Shown: positions 23,556 through 34,810 of the stretch, piece after piece
Layout of the letters: each line of letters starts with the position of its first letter
Numbering within the stretch: position 1 is the first letter of the stretch
NCBI RefSeq assembly: GCF_028453695.1
Contig: NC_135777.1
Coordinates: 15,303,714 to 15,367,713 of the forward strand
DNA length: 64,000 nt
DNA from: Augochlora pura
Lineage: Eukaryota > Arthropoda > Insecta > Hymenoptera > Halictidae
Reading direction: 5' to 3'
The notes under the pieces: model-generated
The model's input: the letters and a program-made list of their open reading frames with translations, nothing else
Databases searched by the model: none
Told to the model about the DNA's origin: nothing
Program-made: the position numbers and the translations under genes

Positions 23556-26097
23556 ACAATTTAAAGTCTCCGGTGAAACCGGTGATACGGTGGTGATTGT
23601 AAAAATGATTATATCTACGTGTACGTCGATTGATCGAACGTGGCAATCACCGGGGAGGCATGGTCGTTCCCGTCGACGGATCGACCGACCGTGGGCTTGT
23701 CTGCTCGCATTCTTCGAGCATGTCACGCGCGATTTTGATTTTCGCTGCTCGACGTACGGTCGTGCCCGCGCCTCTGCCGCCAGCCCGCGCCACGTATTGA
23801 ATAACATTCCTTTCAGCGAGACCGGGAAATCGAGTTACGCTTATAAATTTCCCCTCATAAACTCGTCGGTCGAGTTCTTTCGCGTTCTATTCCCCGGCGG
23901 ATCTCTCTTTCATCCCGAAAACGGGTCAACAAGTTTTATGTCGTTTACTTTGTTTACACGTTCCCGGGCGCGGAGCGAGCGGCGCGACTCAAAAATCGAA
24001 TTCCCCAGACAGATTCGTTTATGGAAGCCAATCTGCCCGCGAACGAGAACGTTTCTTTGCTCCCGTCCCGCCCGACGCCGGATACGCGACTGCTGCGAGC
24101 AGTTCCTGCCATTATTCGACGCCACCAGGGACGATTTAGGTATGGCGCTCGTTCTACAACTAATCAATTGTACAAACATCATTGCACTCGTCCCGAGCGC
24201 TCCGGAAACTGCTCTTTCGCTCGGAGATTCGTTCTAAAGTTATTCGCAGTCATCGAGCCAGAGATTCGTAGTCGATCGATGCCACAGATTCGTTCGCGAT
24301 ATTTTTCGACGTAATTTCGTCGAGTATTCGAAAGCATATTGTATTATCCCATAACGAGCGTTCTCGCGTTTGCAGTATGATTTATTTCAGTTCGCAAACG
24401 ATAAGGAAATTTTGGGTATTTGAAACGTGAACTCGTGTAATTCAAGGTTTTAAACCCGCTTGCACGATAACTTAAGTAATCGATTACCCTCGAACTATTA
24501 ACTTCGAACGCAATAGCAACGTTGTTTCTTTAAATAATAAAATATGAAACGCAAGAAGTCATTTTCACCGACACACATTATCGTCACATTGATTACAGAG
24601 AATCTTCGGACAACCTGCCGGACACGGGACACCATCGAAATTCCTCGAAGCAAGAAAGTGTAACCCTAGAGCCTAAAAGAAGAGAACAGGTAGATCGTGT
24701 TAGCTTCAGGTATCGGAGTGTGAGCGCGTATGGTTGCGGTAAGCGGTGTGTCGCCGACACGGGAACACGGATCTCGGAAACGAATTTTTTCGTCGGAGGA
24801 GTTTGAGTTCTGACGCGGGGCTCGATGCGACGTGTTTCCAGGTGGATGGCTCGACAGGGCCGTGTGTCGGCTCGATCTTGTATTATTCGGTTTATTGATA
24901 TACCGGCGACGATCGTGATCCGGTTCCAGCCGGCCCTCTCCACCTTGCCGGCCGAATGTTAATTACTGTTGACACGCGGCGACGACGCGAGCGTGTCGTT
25001 TCGGACGAAGGGGACACTTTTACGCATTGTGTTTTCACGTCGGTCGCAGGGAACCTCGTGGTAGATCGGTCCCTCGATCGATCAACGAACTCTCCCGAGC
25101 TTGCTCTAGAAAGTGGTCGGCCGAATAATATGCGACGCGACGCAGCGCGGCAGAACGCGGCGGGCGCGGCGGCCGCGACACGACACGGCGAAGTCGCGCG
25201 TTGTCTTTTTCGTTGTTTCATCTACATATTTTGCCGTCCGCATTCATAATTTTCGCCGGCGGTATCTGTGTTGGTGGGTCGCGCGACACACTCCGGGACG
25301 GAACGGCGCGGAGCCGGTGGGCGAAGAGGAGAGAGACCGCCGCTCGTTGCGCGGCGGCTTCAATTCATTCAAAATTATCTGCTTCCTTCCTGACCCTTTC
25401 TCTGCAGCCGGGAGACAGAGCAACTTGTGTGCGCCACATTTTGAGAGAATTATGCGCGTTCACGTCCGCGCGGGTTAATGCAGACCGAGCGGCGAGGCGG
25501 CAAAGCGAAATATGAAGCATATTTTTCGGTCCGCTACTTTCAACGGAAAATTATAGTGCTTGGTAATTAGAGCTTGTTCAAATTCCTTTCACCCCGCGGA
25601 GCCCTCGACGTCGAGCGGGACCGCGCCCCGGCTACCGAAAACTGGCGTTCTCACTTCAAAACGCGCCCGTAATAACAGCAAACGCTGAAGATTTACGTTT
25701 GCCCGGGCGCGCGCGCGTATTCTGTTTGCGCGACACAAAGGGAAGCCTCTCCTCTCCTGTTTCACCGTATTTCTGATGTCACCCATGCTAAAGGACTCTT
25801 TCACTGACACGCTGCTCGGGGACTAGTCCCCTAGTCGGCCCAAACGACTCCTCAACGATTTTCCACGATTCTCTTCCCTTCTATAGCAATTTTATATGGT
25901 GCAACAATTTTATACATATTTAAGACGTGTCGAAGTATCCCTTGTTACGTTGTGCACGAGATTTATCATTAGTTTCGAGCGTATCTCAATGGTCTTGATA
26001 ATACAATATGACGCATATAGGCGGCATCGGCGGTGACCGTGTAAATTAAATTCTTATGAAACCGTTTATCAATACTAGGACTATGAAAGTTCGATTC
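23556..26097. other. CpG-rich non-coding block
   Basis: It contains the longest open frame of the window (215 codons, 23590-24237), which is Arg/Ser/Pro rich, overlapped by a minus-strand frame, and without a recognisable domain. The perfect palindrome GGGGACTAGTCCCC lies at 25818-25831. From about 25860 the sequence is AT-rich. No gene called. Confidence 0.5.
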
Positions 26098-26281
26098 TTA
26101 AGGTATCTGCCTGATCCTTTTATCGAGGTGCCAATGAAAATTGTTATATCATTTTCAAAATAATTTTCACGTTATTAAAGACTAACTAAAATTATACTAA
26201 GTTATATAACATGGAAATACAGCTGGTTAAAATAGCTATTTTAGATCTAGGCTTAAAATGGCCTCGACTGCAAAGGGTTAA
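26098..26281 (+). mobile_element. Decayed TTAA-type miniature element, CCCTTTGCACTC group
   Basis: The right end read inward is TTAACCCTTTGCAGTCGAGG, an excellent match to the group. The left TTAA (26098) is followed by diverged sequence, but the next part, GAGGTGCCAATGAAAATTGTTA, aligns with the corresponding part of the 27833-28329 element. That places the left border. At 184 bp it is shorter than its relatives, so it carries an internal deletion. Confidence 0.55.
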
Positions 26282-26603
26282 TTATACAGAATCCATTCAA
26301 ACGTTACATTTAATTATAGGAATATTGAAAACGTAAAATGTTTTGACTGTTGTATAATAATTTATTTATCAAAGAAGTCGCCATTTTCTCGCCGCTTTTA
26401 CCCAGTTTCTCTAACAATCTATATGTATATCTATAGATCTTTTAACGACTTGTCTTTTAGTATTGTGTCAAACCAATTACGAAAATTTGGTATATGATCT
26501 ACTAAATTTTGATGTTGTCTAAGTCTCTTGAATTAACGTTAATCTTCATATCTGTGGAAGAAATTAAAGTGCAAGAAATTAAGTGACTTCTATTCTATAC
26601 ATT
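26282..26603. other. AT-rich spacer between two related elements
   Basis: AT-rich, non-coding; nothing recognised. Confidence 0.6.
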
Positions 26604-26847
26604 TTAACCCTTTGCACTCGAATGGTGACACGGAGACACCAGTAAAATCTATTACATTCCGAAATCATTTTTGTAACAATAAAGTTTAGATTTAAAAGAT
26701 TGTTGAGTATCGAAACTGTTGCTACGAGTCGCAAAAATCAATTTCATGTGCATAAAAGTGCACTTTATTGCGTAAAATAGAAATACTATGAGCCAGGAAA
26801 ATTATTTCACATCTACAATTAAAACGGCTTCGAGTGCAAAGGGATAA
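26604..26847 (+). mobile_element. TTAA-bounded miniature element, CCCTTTGCACTC group
   Basis: A 244-bp element. The left end is TTAACCCTTTGCACTCGA; the right end read inward is TTATCCCTTTGCACTCGA, so the right TTAA has mutated to ATAA. The subterminal palindrome at 26620-26631 is decayed (GAATGGTGACAC for GAGT/ACTC) but in the same place as in 4157-4427. Its reverse complement aligns over much of its length with the host element at 27833-28329. Confidence 0.8.
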
Positions 26848-27832
26848 ATCAGTTCTCTGTAACGACACCTCAGTCTACTTTCAGTAGTTTACCGAGACAG
26901 AAATGTGCTACCAGTGATCCGAGTAACAGGTTCAACGATCAAACGTCTCAGACAATAAAACCTGCCATCGGAAATAATCAGGCTAAGCTTGCGCCGACCG
27001 GACGGCAACAGGTGAGGGAAGATATTGATATTACAATTCCTAAACTCCGTCAGGTTGAAAGATTTACGTTGCGCAGCACGTTCCTGTCTCGCTGGCCAAA
27101 GTCGCCCGGACTCCCTGGCAGATCCTTCCGCGGATCTGGTGCCGCGCCACGGATCAATACCCTAAATCCCGGCTGCGGAACGCAGTTGTCCTCGTCCCTC
27201 CGAGCTGCCCCAGTGACAGCGTGTCTTTCGGAACTGTCTCCAGCAACGACTCCGCAAGTTAACTAGACACAACCACTTGTTGGCCCTGGCTCGGCTACGG
27301 TCAGGACTAATTCTCCAAGTCGGGCGTTCGGCTCCTCGATCCAGCGGAATCAGTTTCGACGCGACGTTGCAGCGCCCGAGCCGGTTCCCGAAAACTTTGC
27401 CCTCGAGTGACTCGCCTGGACCCGGTTCCTCGGTTCGAGAAGTCGTTCGATCCTTTCTACACCGTGAAAATAAACTCGTCTAACCGTTCGACATGTGTTA
27501 ACGTCTCCCGGAAGTTGCACGGATCTACTCAAACATCAATTTTTCACCGGCGACGATTTCAGTTTCTCGCGTACTTCGTAGTTAGAAACAATTTCCTGCG
27601 GTCTTTATGAAATCGAGGTATTTATCGTCGAGTTCATAATAATTTAAACAGAGAAAATAAGTTTTAGAAGACAGTTATGTTCCTAATAACATTTATTAAA
27701 CATTTAATCGCGTCTTAATCAAATATTCAGTGCGCCATTTTATCTTACCTATTTCCTTCTATTAAACCAAAAAATGATTTAGCAAAGGATTTAATACCAA
27801 TAAAAAACGATAGGCAATTTTAGCCTGGACGT
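26848..27832. other. Non-coding block, CpG-rich at 26980-27560
   Basis: Short open frames only, none with a recognisable motif. AT-rich from about 27610. No gene recognised. Confidence 0.5.
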
Positions 27833-28329
27833 TTGAACCCTTTGTACTCGAAGCCATAACAACATCGAATATAAAATAATTTTTCTGACTCATAACATTT
27901 TCGTAATGTATATCACAGTGCATTTCATGCATATGAAATTGAGCCCATAACTCATACTACAGTTACATTTTCAACAACTTAATTAAATTCGAGCTTTGGT
28001 GATATCTGTAAGAATAATTTTAGAACGTGGTGTAACAATGTTTAACACGTTCCGTGCCTAGCTGTATTTAGTCGATTTTTCATTCTGGTCAATGAACCCT
28101 GAAAAATCGATATATTATTTTTATTTATTAAGTATTGTCGATATGACTATAAAGCAGACTTATTATGGATCTATTCTTTTGGTGGAAATTAATTCTTCGA
28201 TTCTAAACTAGCCATTAAATATTTTTTTAACGCGTTGAATAGACATTTAAGCGTGTACCACCAGTGCTACACGTGGCACGGTATGTGTTAATGGCACCTC
28301 AGAGTCGCCACTCCAGTGCAAAGGGTTAA
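27833..28329 (-). mobile_element. TTAA-type miniature element split by a second TTAA element
   Basis: The outer ends are TTGAACCCTTTGTACTCGAA on the left and, read inward, TTAACCCTTTGCACTGGAGT on the right. Removing the inner element (28042-28291) and one TTAA leaves 251 bp, close to the 244 bp of the relative at 26604, and the two then align across the junction (the TTAATGGCACCTC part of this element against TTTTACTGGTGTCTC in the reverse complement of 26604). The palindrome GAGTCGCCACTC lies at 28302-28313, seventeen bases from the right end. Non-coding. Confidence 0.8.
28042..28291 (-). mobile_element. TTAA-bounded miniature element nested in another
   Basis: A 250-bp element with perfect TTAA on both sides. 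The left end is TTAACACGTTCCGTGCC; the right end read inward is TTAACACATACCGTGCC. An inverted repeat (CGTGTA and TACACG, 28252-28273) lies nineteen bases from the right end. It interrupts the 27833-28329 element at a TTAA, so it inserted later. No coding capacity. Confidence 0.85.
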
Positions 28330-28805
28330 ATTTGCGGACCACTTACGTGGTTAAGTTCACATATGTAATTACATATTTCAGCTTATATAAATACCGGAAA
28401 TTATGTTAAAATTGACTGTGTTGAAAAATCGATAAAAGTTGTAAAATCTACGATTCAATATTCTCTTTTATCATTTTAAGCAATAGCAAAATTAAAAAAG
28501 GTATTTTAGTCACTAGTCTAGAAAAGAGTTCGAATCATTTAGTCCAGCTTTAAAAAGGATACACCGTTTTATTTCTCGTCCATTGTAACTATTTGTTGCC
28601 GAAATTATGCGAGTAATCTGTTCGCAGGGCCGCGCGACACGGTGGAAATAACCGGGTCTCGATTTTCCGGGTCGCCCGGAAGCTCCGACGTCAGTGCGGC
28701 GGTGGTGTAAGTGCCGCGCGACTGGTTTAAATTTCAAATTCCCGTTTAATTCGCGACGTTATTTCCGGCCGTCTCTTTTGTTATCACGTTGGCCCGTGCC
28801 GATGG

Positions 28806-28828
28806 GGCCGCGCCGCGCCGCGCCGCGA
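28806..28828. repeat. (CGCCG)n tandem array
   Basis: Four to five copies of a 5-bp GCGCC unit, followed by GAAGAAGAAG. Confidence 0.8.
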
Positions 28829-29100
28829 AGAAGAAGCTTCGGGCTTTCGGCGTCCCGCGCATTGTATGCATATCGTTGTTTATTCATCCCCGTATTTCGC
28901 GTAAGAAAGAGCCGGCGCGGCCGCGGGAGCCCATCTACCTCGTAAAACGTGTTTACCTTTTTAAGTGTGCTACACAATTTCGTTTTATTTGCCACCTCAT
29001 GTAAATTCCTCGGCTGCGCCGCCGCGGTAACACGATTTTTCCATCGTGCCGCGGCGACAACACGGGCCAACGATACCAGCGGAAAAATATCCTCGGCGAC

Positions 29101-29125
29101 ACGCCGCGCCGCGCCGCGCCGCCGT
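29101..29125. repeat. (CGCCG)n tandem array
   Basis: Four to five copies of the same 5-bp unit as at 28806, starting ACGCCGCGCC. Confidence 0.8.
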
Positions 29126-30044
29126 GCAGCCGATCTTTCGCAATACTCGCGCCGCAGTAGCGACCCAACGACGCGTCGATCGCATTAAACCGTTACCGAC
29201 GCCGAGCGACGAATGCGAAATCGGACCGGTACTCGCGTTTCTTTTCTTCCTCCGGTGCTGTTTCTTTATCGTTCGCTTGCCGCGAGAATGCCTTGATTTT
29301 CAACGGTCTCCTCGGAAGCGTGGCCGTCGAAACCACTTAACGCGCAAATATTTTCAATATGTGTCACTACGGAATTGTTAATCAACTTCTAAACTCGCGG
29401 TGGAAGCTCTTGCGTATGCATAGAAAATGGAATATAGTTTCGAAATTAACGAGCTTCATGTAGTTTCAAACTATTCTTTGTTAATTTAGTGTGCCTGTGC
29501 CGCGCGCCGTCCGTTAAAGGATTGAATGACGCGAGCACCATTGGGACAAAGTTCGCGTACGAAATTGTAAAACTCGTTTCGTAAAATATTACTTTTGTAC
29601 TCGAGATACACGTATTTTGCAGGACCGATCGAATATCTAGATTCGATATAATATCTAGATATTCGAGATAAGACATTCGCAAAAATATTTTCCAAGATCA
29701 ATGTGTACGCCATTGTTAAAATGAGCGCAATAAAGCCGATACACTCAGTTCGCAGGTCTGCGAAACGACATTTTGATATTCAAGATGTAACGTCTATGAA
29801 AATGTTTTGAGAGATCTAGAAGCACATCTTTCTCTTTTATGCTCGTCCTCGGCGCATCCGCGACTGTAGATCTGCGTTAGCATTTCATACATAGTACATA
29901 GTGATTTACTACATCGCGCGCTATAACGTCGCGAAAGTGTTGCGTGCTTGGTACCATTGACAGATACTAGACTGGCACCGAAATAAATTTGACTGCGGAT
30001 CGTAGGCATTATTTCTTGTATCGAGAAACGTATATAGAGAAATA

Positions 30045-30529
30045 TTAGGTTCGGGAGAAAGAAATCCATTATTTTTACGCGAACTTCAAGACTTTTTTTA
30101 ACATGTTTCCGATTGCACGATTTAGGTCAAATATGCATCGTTTTGTTCCATAATTTGTTGCCATTTTAAAGGCACGTCTTAAACATTAAAAATACCTGAA
30201 CAGAATCGACGAAACCATAATTACGCGTAATTGGCTGTTACAGCTTTCACACCATTCACAATTTCAGCCGCTTGGCTTGCATTTTCACCTTTATCAAAGA
30301 AAAATTGAAAAAGTACCGAATTTTCTCTATGTTGACTTCCATTTTTAACACCCCGTAGCTCGCAACTGAATGGACCAAAGAAAAAACAGAAAAAGAATTT
30401 TTGTAGTGCGAAACGTCACCTTTCCAACGAGCATAAATCTAAAATTGTTTTTTGATCGATGCTTCAACAGATATCGATCGCTACAGCGGTCTATCGAAAA
30501 AATAATGGTTTTCTTTTTCCCCAACCTAA
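30045..30529 (-). mobile_element. Internally deleted mariner element
   Basis: A 485-bp element with mariner-type inverted ends. The left end starts TTAGGTTCGGGAGAAAG; the right end read inward starts TTAGGTTGGGGAAAAAG; both continue into CCATTATTTTT. The left end follows a TA dinucleotide, the expected mariner target, while the right flank reads TG. Full-length mariners are about 1.3 kb with a transposase of about 345 residues, so roughly 800 bp is missing from the middle. What remains is the 5' region, the first 55-60 codons, the last 25-30 codons and the 3' region. It cannot encode a working enzyme, but its intact ends could in principle have been mobilised in trans. Confidence 0.9.
30098..30342 (-). 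pseudogene. mariner transposase remnant (N-terminus joined to C-terminus)
   Basis: Read on the minus strand, an ATG at 30342-30340 opens a frame whose first residues (MEVNIEKIRYFF) match the start of mariner transposases. After a frameshift it continues with the helix-turn-helix segment (DKGENASQAAEIVNG) and then LWFRRFCSGIFNV. It then jumps directly to the conserved C-terminal tail (PLKWQQIMEQNDAYLT, ending SETC and a stop at 30100-30098). The frame carries at least one frameshift and several in-frame stops, including one after LT. The catalytic D,D34D region is missing altogether. Mariner transposases bind their inverted ends and move DNA by cut and paste; this copy can do neither. Confidence 0.9.
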
Positions 30530-31912
30530 TGTTATTGCTCGCGTTTACGAGCATCGAACTTTCGCCGTAAGCACGCGCCGACGATGAATGTCTAATTTCT
30601 TTCGCAGCTCGGGAACTGTTCGCAACAAAGTGACTGAAGCGAGAATAGTCCGGAAATAAATCATAATGCAAGGGGTTGGAATTGCTGCGAGAGGTGGTAA
30701 ACTTCTGTTTGACTGCAGCACTTGTGAATTACACCGGAGAAATTTCACTTTGAGCAACAGTCCGTAGTCTAATAACGCGTCTTTAAAAAGCAATGAAATA
30801 TGCATAAATATTGTTTCGTTGCGCTTCGAGATCATCGTGGCAAGCGGAATTCAATTTCGTTTAATTTCCTCGCGATCAAATAGAAGAGGGAACAAGATGA
30901 GCGGCTTCCACGGAAATAATTCATTTACGATACGCGCGTCGCTCTGTAGTATTTTTGCAAAATTCCCCAGCAGGAAATTCGCCGGCCATTTTTCCGTGGA
31001 AAAAAAGGTACGTCGTACCGCGGGAAATATTGACGCTTGCGAGATCACCTCGCTTCCTCAGCATCCACGCGCCGCGCTGTAACGATGCAGAATGCAATCT
31101 CTGTGGCGGGAATTATTCAAAGACCCCGGCGCGCAACGGCGAGGCGATAACTTTAATTTATAGGATACGGAACACGATACGTATACGGCACCATTGTAAA
31201 ACCGCGTAACAATGGCCGCTGATTAAAGCTCGTAAGTTAATTGAAAGGTGGGCCGCGGCGGGGCCGATCGCGCGTGGCCCGTCTCATTAATTTGACAAAT
31301 GATTTGCATAAATAGGATTCCCGGCGGATTTCGCGTTATGCCGGGACGCCCGGCGAGGCATTCGAAATATTAATAACGTGCTGTAAACTGTCTCAGGCTC
31401 TCCCGCGGAGAGATATTTATTTGGCAAATACCGATCGCGGAGAACCTGTTGCTGACCGGCTCACGGCGAGAGCTAATCGCGGCTCGCCGTTCCGGGGGCT
31501 AACATTGCGCGGTCAAGTTCAAGGAATTGCTCGGGAACCGCTCGCGATAACGCCGGCAAAATTATGTTATTCGTTATTTATCGTACCGCGGACCGAGTTT
31601 CCACAACGATCCCCCGCGGCTCCGCGCAGAACACGGAATTTGCGTGTCTGCTTCGCGCAAATTGTACGAATGAATCGTTCGGAAACCATCAGCTCGACCG
31701 AATGAAACCGGGAACCCGTATCAATTAATCCTCGGCCTCGCGAAAAACGCCGGCCGTGTGCAAAAATTAATGGGACGACGCGTGGATCGAATTGCTGCCA
31801 ACGAATAAATACATTCTTAGAGGGTGGCCAGTGAACGATTCAATTCGGTGGCGTGGACGCGTTCGATTGGCAGTGAGCTGCACTGGGCTGTGAGATTCAG
31901 TTTCCCGTTATA
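30530..31912. other. Mixed to CpG-rich non-coding block
   Basis: Short overlapping frames without recognisable motifs. Holds an octamer word ATTTGCATAA at 31302-31311 in a homeodomain-like AT context. No gene recognised. Confidence 0.5.
31302..31311 (+). promoter_or_regulatory. Octamer (POU-type) site
   Basis: ATTTGCAT followed by AA, with ATTAATTTG about ten bases upstream, inside a CpG-rich block. The perfect octamer is the core of POU-domain factor sites. A single site is weak evidence. Confidence 0.2.
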
Positions 31913-32092
31913 TTAACGCTAAAATTACCGCGCGCTAAAAGTCATTTTCCAGTGATGCTTTACAAGAATAACAGTACAGAATTTATTTAATGTACACTCT
32001 ACCCTGCGAAAGTATCTTCTACATGACCAACAATTTTGACATATAAAATGTGAAACCCGTCATTCTGACCAAGGTGCTAAGTTTAGCGTCAA
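31913..32092 (-). mobile_element. TTAA-type miniature element, ACGCTAAA group
   Basis: A 180-bp element. The left end is TTAACGCTAAAATTACC; the right end read inward is TTGACGCTAAACTTAGC. A short palindrome GTCA-TTC-TGAC lies at 32059-32069, twenty-four bases from the right end. A solo end of the same group lies at 44543. Non-coding. Confidence 0.65.
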
Positions 32093-33765
32093 TCTTTCTG
32101 CCAGGTGATTTTCCAGTTATGAACGCTGAAAGAAAATCGGAAACTCGAGGTTTGTCGCAATCAACTTAAATAGTCAATCATTTATATGGAAAAAGCCTGC
32201 CGTTCTCGCTTGTTCTCTAGAAATGAATTGAGAATTACAAAAATGAACCAAAAATGCAATTAACTTCTGAAAATATACCTAAATGTTTCCGCTCACGGAA
32301 ACGCCGGAAAAATGAAAATCTTCTGGAGGATTTGACAAGTAAAAAGTAGACAAAGATGTGGGTAAAACGAATCGTTCTCGAGATTCAACCGTTGTCTGAT
32401 AATCTGTTGATAACCAACTATCGCACACTGTTGCCTACGAACTTTCCTTCCAAACAGGATAAACCCAGCAACCATACTCGGCATGTCTGCGCGGCTTTCG
32501 ATGTTTCCAAAACACAAATTTCGTTGCACCGCCGTACGCCAGATAAAATCAACGTCGTCGTAACAAACGAACCGAAGGTTGTTCCATCCGAAACATATCC
32601 GACATCGCAACCGACGGCGAGAACAATGCTTCGAACCGTTGCGCGGGCTTCTAAAGGACCAGTTTCGACCAGCGTAGCGTCGATGGTTAATTCAATTGTT
32701 AATAAAAAATGGTACGGAATCTCGTTACATTTCGAACGGGCAACAACGCGCCGGTGTTCGCCGAGAGTACGTTGCCCGCGCACAATACCGGGCGAAAACA
32801 AATCACGCGGCGCATTTCCTCCGGACGGGGCGGATCGCTGTCAAACGGGAGAATGAGAAACCAGATTCGCGCCGGGGAACACATTTCATTAGCCGCCGGT
32901 AAATCGTGTAAACAAATCCGCGGGAAATGTATCGAGCGGTATCCACTACTTACACCGTATAAAAATCAATTCGCTGCCAACGAAATTTCTCGCGCTGCGA
33001 CCATTTAAAAACGTATTCTCGCGTGTGACCGTCCGGCGGGGTGCGGCGCTTGCGCGACAGCTCGCGATGTCAAACCGTGGTTTACAGACGAAAGGACAGT
33101 CAGAGGCTACCTTTGACTCGATTTTCTGTAAACTTTTATTAAATTTATCGATCGCCGATACCGTCGATAGAGGGGGAAGGGGGGGGGGGGGTGTACGGGA
33201 GGGGAAAAAACCCGGCGAAAAAAATAAAAGAAGTACGACAACGAGGGGAACGAAACGAAACAACAAAAATAAAAAGCTGCAAAGAACAACAGGAGCGAAG
33301 CACGGAATACACGGCTGGAAATCGTACTTCCGTCGCAGTGGATGTGGCGCGCGCTTCCTCTTCCCCTTCCGCGCCCCTCTGGCTCTTCCTAGCGGGGGCG
33401 TAGATCGCGGTAACAAAGGTACGAACCAATAATAAAAATTCCAGAAAGGCAGCCGTGGTATTTCAGAATGCGCCGTTTTTGCAGCACACCTCCTACGTTC
33501 GCTCTTCTCGCGGCAGCAGTCCGCTTGGCATCGCGCGGAAAGCCCGCCGCCAGGTCAGAAAGTCTTTCTATCCCGCTGTTCCCGCTCTCCCGGTCTCGTT
33601 CCTATTCCGTATCCGAGGCTCCTCCCGATGCCGGCGCAGTAAAGCGTTCGTCGCGCTGAAATATCAGCGACGCTTTAGAAAAAAAAAATCCACTCGCTCG
33701 CTTTTACACGCTCCTTTCGACGCAGCGAACGCCGGAGCGTCCGCCACCGAGCTCGGTTAACGATC
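32093..33765. other. Non-coding block, CpG-rich from about 32350
   Basis: Frames of up to 166 codons (32356-32856 plus, 32418-32801 minus, 32946-33416 minus) overlap on both strands and lack family motifs; the last reads through a G-run. No gene called. Confidence 0.5.
33179..33191 (+). repeat. G13 homopolymer
   Basis: Thirteen consecutive G bases, preceded by GGGGGAA and followed after TGTAC by GGGAGGGG, so the region could form a G-quadruplex. Confidence 0.85.
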
Positions 33766-34810
33766 GAATCGATTTTACCTGTTCTTGACGAGCGATGGAT
33801 TTTGAAATGGATTTTTCGGCGACGGGGAACAGGCTTCTTCCCTCTGCCGTCGCCGGTTGACAGCAGCTTTTCGAAACCGCTGCTTTTTAGAATACCGTTC
33901 TAACGGGAAGTGGTGCTCGGAGTGCGTCTGATTGTCAGCGAATCGATTTTGCGTAACGCTGGAAGACACTGAATTTTTGGAGAGGATCGTTCAATGTCGA
34001 TGAAATTAGATCTTTCATTGTTATTAACGAAGTCTTCTTTGTGAAATCAGTTGTTTTGAGTATAATTGTTGAAACAAAAGCGTATCCAAGTAACATCGGA
34101 ATTTTATACTTTTGTCGAATCAGACCTCGAAAGAACTTTTCAATAGCAGTGGAATTCATTTCCTTGTTACTCCTGATTAATGATATAATTCTATTTCGTT
34201 GAGATATGTCTCTCTTGATATTTTAGCGCGCCTCTAGAATGTACATCAAAGCGAATCGATTTTACGGATCCTCGACTACCAAATGATTTTTCTAACAAAT
34301 ATTTTAGTGCCACTAACGACTGTTTTAAAAATTTATCTACTCCATTTATCTATGTAAAATGCAACGTGTGTGCATAAAAGTGGCATGATGTTCCCATACG
34401 ATGTCTGAATTCTGTCTCGTTGTTTTGACAATCGGCGAATATTGAAAACCTTTTCCGACGACAATGAAACACGCCTCTTTATTGTCACCATTCGATAAAA
34501 CGTTTCTATCTTCAAGTTACAATTATCCAAATATCGTTGTTTCAACGGAGAATGGAACATGGTTCTGGGCACAGAACAGAAGCGTATCGATTTTATGGAC
34601 ATTTCAACGAACAATGGGTTATCGAAGAATATATTTTGACGACAATGAAACACGATTCTTCATTGTTGCTCCGCCGACGGGAACGTTCTTTTTCGAAGCC
34701 GAAATTTTTCTAAACATTTTCCTGCGTACACGGAACACGCGCAACGTTGTTCACAAAAGTGCAACAACGGCCAGCGCGCGCGCGCCTCCGCCGCCGCCGG
34801 TTTATTTATA
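33766..34810. other. Non-coding block with recurring AATCGATTTT and a 17-base repeat
   Basis: ATCGATTTT occurs four times on the plus strand (33768, 33942, 34255, 34586), the first three inside GAATCGATTTT or CGAATCGATTTT. The 17-base word GACGACAATGAAACACG occurs at about 34458 and 34638. No gene recognised; the 116-codon frame 34464-34814 has no motif. Confidence 0.45.

Larger units (their letters stand above)
28330..30044. other. Non-coding block, CpG-rich at 28570-29350
   Basis: It contains two similar CGCCG tandem arrays about 300 bp apart. Overlapping Arg/Ala-rich frames on both strands come from these arrays. No gene recognised. Confidence 0.5.

Noticed and set aside
24122..24130. CCACCAGGG, partial CTCF-like word
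   Set aside because: Flanking bases do not match the insect CTCF consensus.
23590..24237. 215-codon open frame, the longest in the window
   Set aside because: Lies in CpG-rich DNA where stops are rare, overlapped by a minus-strand frame, Arg/Ser/Pro rich, no domain or motif recognised.
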